Shown piece after piece: positions 56,601 through 64,000 of a DNA stretch of 64,000 nucleotides. A program made the position numbers and the translations under genes. Position 1 is the first letter of the stretch. Each line of letters opens with the position of its first letter. This stretch comes from Tethya wilhelma (Eukaryota > Porifera > Demospongiae > Tethyida > Tethyidae): contig CAXIPT010000001.1 in NCBI GenBank assembly GCA_964030475.1, positions 19,778,784 to 19,842,783 of the forward strand. The letters run 5' to 3'. The notes beneath the pieces are model-generated. The model saw only the letters and a program-made list of their open reading frames with translations. It did not search any database and was not told the DNA's origin.

Positions 56601-59302
56601 GTGACCCACAAATCCTGTTTGATATGGTCACAAAGCTGATTGTGAACACTTTTACCTTTGAAAATGCAGACATACTGTCTTCAACTGAGTTTGAGAAAAA
56701 AGGAATATTCACTTTGGATGAATTTTTAGCACTTCAACAGGAGTCTACTTCTCTACTTCCACCAGAGAAGCTCTTGCAATTGTTGGAAAATCTCCAAATA
56801 ATTGCTCCATTTCAAGAAGATGGTCAGGAGAAATTCTTCATCCCCTGTGTTCTTGCCCATTCTGAAGAGTGTGAATCTCAGTCCTTACCTCAGAGCTCAG
56901 ACATTCCTCCATTGCTGATCACATTCAAGTGTGGGTACTGCCCCAAAGGTCTCGCAGGAGCTCTCATTGTATACCTCCTCACAAACAAGATGGGGTCAAA
57001 GTTCAAATGGATGTTGAAGACTGATCAAATCTTTCGAAATCAAGTATCATTTCTTGTCAGCACTTTTACCATCATCACACTCAAGATCCACCCCACTTTC
57101 TTGGAGCTGTTTCACTCTTCAGCTAGAAAAACAACCGAAGAAGCAATGAAGAAAGTTTGCAATAAGACACGACTCTACATTGAAAGTGGAATCAAAGAAG
57201 TATCATCACTAATGAACTTCACATCTAATGTTACATCTTCAATCAGCTTCTACTGTCAAAGTTCAGATTGCAATAAAAGCCATCCTCCACATCCAGCTAC
57301 AAGCATCACTGAAGATGAAGATGACCAATGCGCATTATGGTGTAGGAAATCAGGCAAGGTTGAAATTTCAGACCTTCCAGCTGGCTATTCGGTGTGGCTC
57401 CAGCAAAAAGGGACTGATTCAGAAATATCTTATCTAGATTTAGTGGGTACTAAACTTCCACTGAGCACAGCTACAGTGTCTGTGAGTCATGGACATCCTG
57501 ACAGCAGAGATGAGGTGAGAGACTAAATGGCCAGTCATCTTTTTATCTGACAGTGTATAGAGTCATGTGTTTGTTTTACTGTCACTTTTCAGGTACAAGA
57601 TGTGCGAGATGTTAATGTGAAAGTACCAGGCCAGACTAGCCATTCACAAGAACTTGGTAAGTTAGACTTGCTGTCTTTTTCCTTTACAGAATAAATTGTG
57701 TTCAACACTGAAATTGAGAACAAGCATTCTTTACAGAACAATCATAATTGTAGTGTGGGAACAATGTATGTGTTGTTTTCTTGTCCAGCTGTGCATGCAA
57801 AATGGTGATAGTGTATATATACCATCAGTAAGGTCATATGGTTACTATGACCTTATGCATGTTTTGTGCACATGTAAGCAGAGGTCAACAACTAACCTCT
57901 ATCTCACCTACTCTATTTTATACCCATGCAACCAGCCTACTAGCTTAGTCAGCAAATTTGTAATTCACAACATGTATGTAATATATATTTGCATTCTTCT
58001 CAATCATAAAATTATTGTTGTTTTATTGTTTCTTTTCCCAGAGCACCACCACCCCCCCTCTCCTAGCAACTCTAGTCCTTCATCTCCAGTGGTTCCTTCC
58101 CACCATCAAAGTCACCTCCACACTAAACCAAAGACACTCTCACCAGCTGCACCTCCTCACCTCCAAACAGTATGTGAACAGATGAACAAATTGAGTCATA
58201 TTTTAGTCATGAACCCACAGCTGCACGTAGACCATCATAACAAGAAAGAGTCTATCATAGTAGCCTCATTGCCAGGCTCTTCCCTGTAGCTACTAGCCTT
58301 AGTAGAGCACTGGCTCTTGGACACATGGCATACAATGTACATAATGAGTCCACATTCCTTTGTACTAGCTCACTTCTACCACTAGAACATACTTGTGTCT
58401 CTTGGCCAATAGCATCTGTAAAGGAACATCTATGTGTACAGTGCCTAGCTACCATGTAAATTTCCCCATCACTATATCTAGACTATAGCCTAGAATACAG
58501 GAGTGTTTTCATGTGTTATACATGTAGCCCTTCACTCATAAGTTGATAATTTCCCTCTTGCACATACATACAGTTGGAGGATGGAGATGTGACAAGAGAT
58601 TTGAATGAAGAGACACCAAAGACTCAAGGTTAGCTACTGACACACACACTCTCTCTCACCAACACTGATGTGTAGACTGACTCTCATAGTTGTGGCTCAC
58701 ACACATACCCACATCTCTAGTGTGTGTTCATGTGGTATGTGTTGTGGTTGTGACATGAGGGGAGTCTCCATTGATAACCTCTTGAGAGGGTTTTCATAAG
58801 ACAAATACTTTAGTGATTTGTTTACACTGTTGAGATCTGTAGACACAAGTATTGTAGTAAACAGCATCTGCAATCCTCATCTCACCTGATAGCTCATGAC
58901 ATTCACTGAAATATAGTCATTTATAAATCAGAGATACTACAAAAGTAATACAGCTTGTAATGTAAAATTTTTGATGGAACAACACACATGCCACTCTGTA
59001 CAGAACCCAGTGGGATAGTTGATGGATATGATTGGGCAGAGATTAACAAGTACTTGAACAAACTGGACCAACACCTGATTGTGAGACTTGGAGGAGAACT
59101 GGGCTTAAATATCTTTGATCTTGTGAAGATGAAGACCCTCCCTGATGACATGGTGATAGCATGGCTGAGGAAAGAGGGAAAAGTCACTGAAAGATGTGGC
59201 AACCCTCTTACCTGGAGAGTGTTGGTGAAGGCACTGAGGGAGATTGGACAGACAGGTGTTGCTGATGATATTGAGAGAGACAAGTGTGACCAGAGGCAAT
59301 AA
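53670..59302 (+). CDS. ankyrin-Death-Roc-COR-Death protein, gene 4 (5' end lost)
   Basis: Exons: 53672(open)-57514, 57593-57656, 58042-58169, 58574-58628 and 59004-59302 (TAA). Phases agree. The frame enters from the broken HECT gene at ~53670 (FAEVILPHVHDINVQLKSGN), so the first ~600 ankyrin residues are missing. Then come the last ankyrin repeats, a Death domain (LLLPLAKKWRNIGTRLKLTD), Roc (G1 GPARSGKSSL, G3 DTGGQ, G4 GTHKDKL), COR-like (GYCPKGLAGALIVYLLTNK), a Pro/His tail and a C-terminal Death domain (WLRKEGKVTERCGNPLTWRV). This is the only copy showing core and C-terminal Death domain together. An in-frame ATG at 53570, in the HECT part but in a different frame, could start translation. 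The HDINVQLKSGN units are nearly identical to those of gene 2, pointing to conversion. Confidence 0.82.
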
Positions 59303-59389
59303 CTAAGGTACTTTAAAACATAATTTGTTTCAGAGTATGTGCAGTGACTTAGCATGTCCGCTACCATAGCCTGGCCCCAGTCCCAGTTT

Positions 59390-59436
<47 letters not shown>

Positions 59437-59767
59437 TCAACTGAGGAAGAGAGAGAAGAGGAAGAACCACTGGATGAGATTAGAATGTGACCATCCTTCA
59501 AGAAACTCATTGACAGGTATGTCTGTTTATTGTGTGTCTGTGTGTGCAAGAATGATTGCAGGAGCTCTCACAATACATACTGCATGTGGTATAATTATGG
59601 TACAAATGTCCCATAATAATATATGGACACATTAAACACACTCTCAGAGAATGATAGCCAAGCCTTCAACCTGAGTGGCATTTGTATTGTTAATGCCCAT
59701 ACAAAGTAGCTGTCAATTCCTATTGTACTGAGCATCTCTCATCCATCCAGCTGCACTCTAATGTCAG

Positions 59768-60977
59768 GTGATTGTCCACCTTCAATGTCAACACGGCCGT
59801 CAAGAGCTCCTCTCGATGCTCTATGAGGTGGAGCTACGAAGACACAGAGACACTCACAGACTGTTCTCAGCCACAGAGAAACACCTCTCACAATGGAAGG
59901 AAGACAGAGAGAAGAGAATGGTGAGTTGGAGCCAGCTCTTTGGATGTGTGTCATCTTGTTTCTTCCATACATGTAGGATGCCATGAAGAGTCCCTCATTC
60001 CAGGTGGTCACATCACAGAAACAGAGCATTGATTCCAGAGACAAATCCTCTCGGAGATTGTGTGCATTACTAGGTAAGGGGTCGTCAAAAGGATATGCTC
60101 TAAATGATCCCTTGTTAGTAGTGGATGTGTCCACCTCCTCTTGTAAGAAGTTGTTGGCTTTGTTGAGTCTCTTTCTATGATTCTCCTCCTAACATTGCAC
60201 CCAAGATATTCACCCCAGTGGCAGTACTCCTCTCATCACTCACACCCATCTTGTATCGTCTGTGAAGCAACTCTGTCAACAGCTAGCTACACTGGAGGCC
60301 ATGTTGTCTTCTCACTCATCTCAGCTAGGACAGCTTGTGTCCCACCAGTAAGACTAGTAGAACCAAGGATTCTATCATGACTGTCATTATATGGTGTGCA
60401 TCTGTTGTAGGGAAGAGCTGAGTGGTGAGTTTGAAGAGCATTTGTTTGGCAGCAGCAATGAAACAGTTCCTACTAAACCATCACTGACTATAAAGGTACG
60501 CCAGTATTGGATGTTTGGTAGCAGTTGTAATTGTTGTAGTGTGGAAAAGGATAAATTGTGTGAAATGGTTTTGTCCCTCTTATCCAAGGGGACAAGAAAT
60601 ACTAGAGCAATAGAGGTGACCTAACATTCATAATGGTACTGTTGTTGTTAGGAATATGAAGAAGAGTGTTCCAAGCTGAAAGTGCTCATGGCTAGTTTGG
60701 AGGAGAACATCAAGTGTTTACTCAAGGAGTACAACAGCAAGAAAAAGGTAGAACAGTAGTTGATGAGTGTTTGTTTGTTTGTTTGTTGTGATTTTGCCTT
60801 CCCCTGCCATGTTCTTCCTCACAGATGATTGAAGCCAACCCTCTGATAGAGACAGAGAGACAGCTATTTGTCCATTTCTTCACAGAGCCAACTGGACTGA
60901 ATCAGCTAGTGACAGAATTAGCTAGAAGGGTTGATGCACTGGCAACTGCTGCCACCAGTAGTACAAGTGCATTGTAA
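59768..60977 (+). pseudogene. HAUS3: HAUS3 3' fragment (copy C)
   Basis: Exons 59768-59920, 59977-60073, 60206-60347, 60411-60495, 60652-60747 and 60825-60977, all with intact splice signals and the same phases as copy B. The donor lost in copy B is intact here (AAGGTAGAAC). The exon with DYDLKIARQDYF and everything before it is absent: homology to copy B starts only ~10 bp upstream of the first exon, where the sequence changes to the tail region of gene 4. It is thus a 5'-truncated duplicate without a start. Open frames and intact splice sites mean decay is recent. Confidence 0.72.
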
Positions 60978-60988
60978 TTGCACAAAGT

Positions 60989-61023
60989 GGGCGTGGCTAG
61001 ATTCTCATGCCAAATCACATGAT
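60989..61023 (+). promoter_or_regulatory. shared upstream motif pair of the ankyrin/Roc genes (copy 5)
   Basis: GGGCGTGGC at 60989-60997 and TCACATGAT at 61015-61023, 67 bp before ATG 61090. The pair is as at genes 1 and 2; here AAAGTGGGCGTGGCTAG matches gene 1 over 17 bases. Confidence 0.5.
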
Positions 61024-61089
61024 TACAGTATTAAAGACCACAAGTACCGGTACATGTAAACAGTGTAAACAAGATCTTTTTCCAAATCA

Positions 61090-62244
61090 ATGGCCTTCAG
61101 AAGTCCTTCCATGTACAGCCAAAGGGATAATGGTCAGCTGAGTAAATTAATCAGAGCTTGCAGAAATGGAGAACTGGAACTAGTGAAGCATCTTTTAGTA
61201 CACGAGAGAATACCAGTAAATCAGGGCTGTGAGTATGATGATAGGGATTTTCCTGCCTTTTCCCGGTTCTGCTTCTCAGTAAGAAAAAGGATTACCCCAC
61301 TCTCTGCTGCTGCTGAACGTGGAAATGTTGAAGTTATGAAGCTACTGTTTGAACATGGTGCTAAAGCTGATTTTGTTTCTGAAAGTAGTGGCCATTGGTC
61401 GACCCCATCCACCCCTCTAATGGTTGCTGCCGAGAATGGTCACTATGAAGCTGCTGAACTTTTACTGCTGAAAGGGGCCAAAGTAGATCTATGTACAATG
61501 AGAGATGGTCAGATACCTCTTGAACTAGCTGCTGGAAATAGTCACACCAAGATGGTTAAACTCCTGTTGGATAATGGTGCTGATAAAGATCACTGGACCT
61601 CAGCATTGAGACTAGCATGTGAGAGAGGTCATACAGAATGTGCTGAGCTTCTTCTAGAACATGGTGCTGACATTAATCATGGTGATAGGTATACAGGCAC
61701 TCCATTGACTTGTGCTGTGAAGAATGGCCACATAGAATGTACTCAGCTGTTGCTAAAGAAAGGGGCTAAACTTGAGTCTTCATTAAGAGTCGCTTGTAAA
61801 AGAGGTGATTTAGAATGTGCTGAGATTCTCATAGACCATGGTGCTGACATTAATCACTGTGACGAGAATGAAGGTACTCCATTGACTTGTGCTGTTAAGA
61901 ATCACCGCATTAAGTGTACTCAGCTGTTGCTAAAGAAAGAAGCTAAACTTGAGTCTTCATTAAGAGTCGCTTGTAAAAGAGGTGATTTAGAATGTGTCAA
62001 GTTTCTTCTAGAACATGGTGCAGATATTACCCACTGTGACGAGAATGAAGGTACTCCATTGGCTTGTGCTGTGAAGAATGGCCACATAGAATGTACTAAG
62101 CTATTGCTAAAGAAAGGAGCTAAACTTGAGTCTTCATTACTAAGAGTAGCTTGTAAAAGAGATGATTCAAAATGTGCCGAGATTCTCATAGAACATGGTG
62201 CTGACATTAATCACTGTGACAAGAATGAAGGTACTCCATTGACT
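61090..62244 (+). CDS. ankyrin-repeat N-terminus, gene 5 (cut at gap)
   Basis: 385 open codons from ATG 61090 to the N at 62245. The start (MAFRSPSMYSQRDNGQLSKL) is close to gene 1 (MAFRSVYSQRDNGQL). Ankyrin repeats follow (ACRNGELELVKHLLVHERIP, TPLSAAAERGNVEVMKLLFE) and then the LLLKKGAKLESSL / ILIEHGADINHCD pairs. The rest, presumably Death-Roc-COR-Death, lies in the gap. Across the N a phosphorylase-like domain is read in another frame. Whether it belongs to this gene cannot be told. Confidence 0.78.
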
Positions 62245-62245
62245 N

Positions 62246-62662
62246 GGCTTTGGATTTTTTTCCCAAAGTAGAAGCCATCATTGCAGTTGGAGTTGGGTAT
62301 GGAAGGGACAGAGACTCTATCAAGTTTGGTGATGTAATGGTGTCAGATCACATTGAAGATGCCTCACAAGTTATTGTTGATGATACAAGTGGGTCAACAG
62401 AAATTAAACAACAAGGCCCACGTATTCCAATAAAGAATGAGCTCTTGAGGTATTTCAAAAAGACTTATGAATGGAAAACATTAAAAAATTTTGAGGTATC
62501 AATAAAGCAAGGACAAACTGCTGAAGCAAAGCAACAACGAACTTCTGAAGCTAAAGTAGGCACCATTGTGAGCTGTGAGACATTGTTGAGATCAAGATCA
62601 CTGAAGGACCATTACATGGATCTAATGTCTCAAACCATCGGAGGTGAAATGGAAGGCTGCTC
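62246..62662 (+). CDS. nucleoside-phosphorylase-like domain fragment
   Basis: An open stretch between two N bases. It reads VEAIIAVGVGYGRDRDSIKF GDVMVSD, then NELLRYF, VGTIVSCETLLRSRSL and IGGEMEGC. These match, in order, the blocks of the purine/MTA-SAH nucleoside phosphorylase superfamily: the GDV.VS strand, the SG/SCE strand and the EMEG ribose-binding motif. In bacterial and invertebrate proteins such domains occur fused to STAND ATPases, ankyrin repeats or death folds. No start, stop or intron is visible. It is probably an internal exon of a neighbouring immune-type gene. Confidence 0.6.
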
Positions 62663-63095
62663 NGAGTGCAGCTGGATGGATGAGAGATGCTCAGTACAAT
62701 AGGAATTGACAGCTACTTCGTATGGGCATTAACAACACAAGTGCCACTCAGGTTGAAGGCTTGGCTATCATTCTCTGAGAGTGTGTTTAATGTGTCCATA
62801 TATTATTATGGGACATTTGTACCATAATTATACCACATGCAGTATGTATTGTGAGAGCTCCTGCAATCATTCTTGCACACAGAGACACACAATAAACAGA
62901 CATACCTGTCAATGAGTGTCTTGAAGGATGGCCACATTCTAATCTCATCCAGTGGTTTTTCCTCTCTGTCTCTCTCTCTTCCTCAGTTGAAGTCCCTCTC
63001 TCTCTTCAAACTGGGACTGGGGGCCAGGCTATGGTAGGGGACATGCTAAGTCACTACACATACTCTGGAACAAATTATGTTTTAAAGTACCTTAG

Positions 63096-63394
63096 TTATT
63101 GCCTCTGGCCACACTTGTCTCTCTCAATATCGTCAGCAACACCTGTCTGGCCAATCTCCCTCAGTGCCTTCACCAACACTCTCCAGGTAAGAGGGTCGCC
63201 ACATCTTTCAGTGACTTTTCCCTCTTTCCTCAGCCATGCTATCACCATGTCATCAGGGAGGGTCTTCATCTTCACAAGATCAAAGATATTCAAGCCCAGT
63301 TCTCCTCCAAGTCTCACAATCAGATGTTGGTCCAGTTTGTTCAAGTACTTGTTAATCTCTGCCCAATCATATCCATCAACTATCCCACTGGGTT
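63096..63394 (-). CDS. terminal Death-domain exon of a further family copy
   Basis: On the minus strand, an acceptor at 63395-63397 (CAG) is followed by 299 bases ending in TAA at 63096, as in gene 4. The translation is nearly identical to the gene 4 Death domain (DWAEINKYLNKLDQHLIV, WLRKEGKVTERCGDPLTWRV). The upstream exon is outside the window. Its parent gene is in opposite orientation to the other five. Confidence 0.75.
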
Positions 63395-63482
63395 CTGTAC
63401 AGAGTGGCATGTGTGTTGTTCCATCAAAAATTTTACATTACAAGCTTACTTTTGTAGTATCTCTGATTTAGAAAAGACTATA

Positions 63483-63713
63483 CCGTATAGCACAAAATAT
63501 TGGCAGGAATAAAATTTGGCGGATTGTCCAAAATTTCATGATTGGCGGATTTTATTTTGGCGTTTGTGCACGCAGCAATACACGTATTCCATATGTACAT
63601 GCGCAAAAATGACGATTTGGCGGATTTAATATTGGCGGATTTAATATTGGCGGTCCTTACCGAAACCGCCAATCCGCCAATATTAAAATCCGCCAAATTT
63701 TTGTGCTATACGG
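63483..63713. mobile_element. TA-flanked MITE with an empty site elsewhere in the window
   Basis: A 231-bp element, CCGTATAGCACAAAATATTG to the inverted CAAATTTTTGTGCTATACGG, flanked by TA at 63481-63482 and 63714-63715. The homologous place in the other copy (complement of 58907-58919) reads GACTATATTTCAG with a single TA. This shows insertion with TA duplication, the mark of Tc1/mariner-type mobilisation. Confidence 0.9.
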
Positions 63714-64000
63714 TATTTCAGTGAATGTCATGAGCTATCAGGTGAGATGAGGATTGCAGATGCTGTTTACTATAATACTTGTGTCTACAGATCTCAACAG
63801 TGTAAACAAATCACTAAAGTATTTGTCTTATGAAAACTCTCTCAAGAGGTTATCAATGGAGACTCCCCTCATGTCACAACCACAACACATACCACATGAA
63901 CACACACTAGAGATGTGGGTATGTGTGTGAGCCACAACTATGAGAGTCAGTCTACACATCAGTGTTGGTGAGAGAGAGTGTGTCCTCAGAATCGGTAACA

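Larger units (their letters stand above)
62664..64000 (-). repeat. inverted copy of the gene 4 3' region
   Basis: The whole segment is close to the reverse complement of about 58640-59758: tail introns, the Death-domain exon, the FEERER exon remnant and the spacer with AATGCCACTCAGGTTGAAG. The main difference is a 231-bp MITE present here (63483-63713) and absent at 58907-58919. It continues past the window end. It starts at the N at 62663. Confidence 0.85.

Noticed and set aside
1..64000. tRNA, rRNA or other structured RNA genes
   Set aside because: No tRNA B-box/A-box pair with cloverleaf or rRNA-like stretch was noticed by eye; a covariance search could not be run.

Overview
The window is animal nuclear DNA. 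It has spliced genes with GT-AG introns, an AT-rich background, many CA, CT and AAT microsatellites, short inverted-repeat transposons, and metazoan genes (SMARCA4/BRM, HAUS3, ATE1, RTCA, CARD and Death domain adaptors). Arrays of ankyrin/Death/Roc-COR genes, a beta-helix plus multi-TM gene, and a short-intron compact layout fit a sponge (demosponge, Amphimedon-like). The species is an inference. Ten single N bases (129, 1431, 3035, 6992, 18045, 27537, 32861, 34864, 62245, 62663) behave like assembly gaps of unrepresented size, because several genes stop exactly at one.

Layout. 1-5.1 kb: 3' part of RTCA (-), the first exon of an ankyrin-type gene (-), and, divergent from it, a complete CARD / Pro-rich / SEFIR / Death domain adaptor gene (+). 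6.1-11.8 kb: 3' part of ATE1 (-), then an ovothiol synthase (OvoA) gene whose middle exons lie on the minus strand while the directly following exons lie on the plus strand, i.e. a gene cut by an inversion. 12.1-17.5 kb: one large intronless beta-helix, multi-TM membrane protein (-). 19.4-20.9 kb: a ten-exon gene of unknown function (-) sharing a promoter with SMARCA4 (+, 21.1-27.5 kb, cut by a gap inside the helicase domain).

27.5-64 kb is a segmental-duplication array. Its unit is the 3' part of HAUS3 followed by a gene encoding ankyrin repeats, a Death domain, a Roc GTPase, a COR-like region, a Pro-rich tail and a second Death domain. Five gene copies are visible: one cut at a gap (28.1 kb), one that lost the Death-Roc-COR core but kept the final Death domain (36.6 kb), one that lost its last exon (44.5 kb), one that lost its 5' end at a junction with a broken UBX-HECT gene (53.7 kb), and one cut at a gap (61.1 kb). 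A nucleoside-phosphorylase-like domain fragment (62.25 kb) and an inverted copy of the array's 3' end (62.66-64 kb) close the window.

The array resembles DAPK1 without its kinase (ankyrin, Roc, COR, Death). Together with the CARD-SEFIR-Death adaptor it suggests a region rich in death-fold signalling and probable innate-immune genes under rapid turnover by duplication, gene conversion, deletion and transposition.
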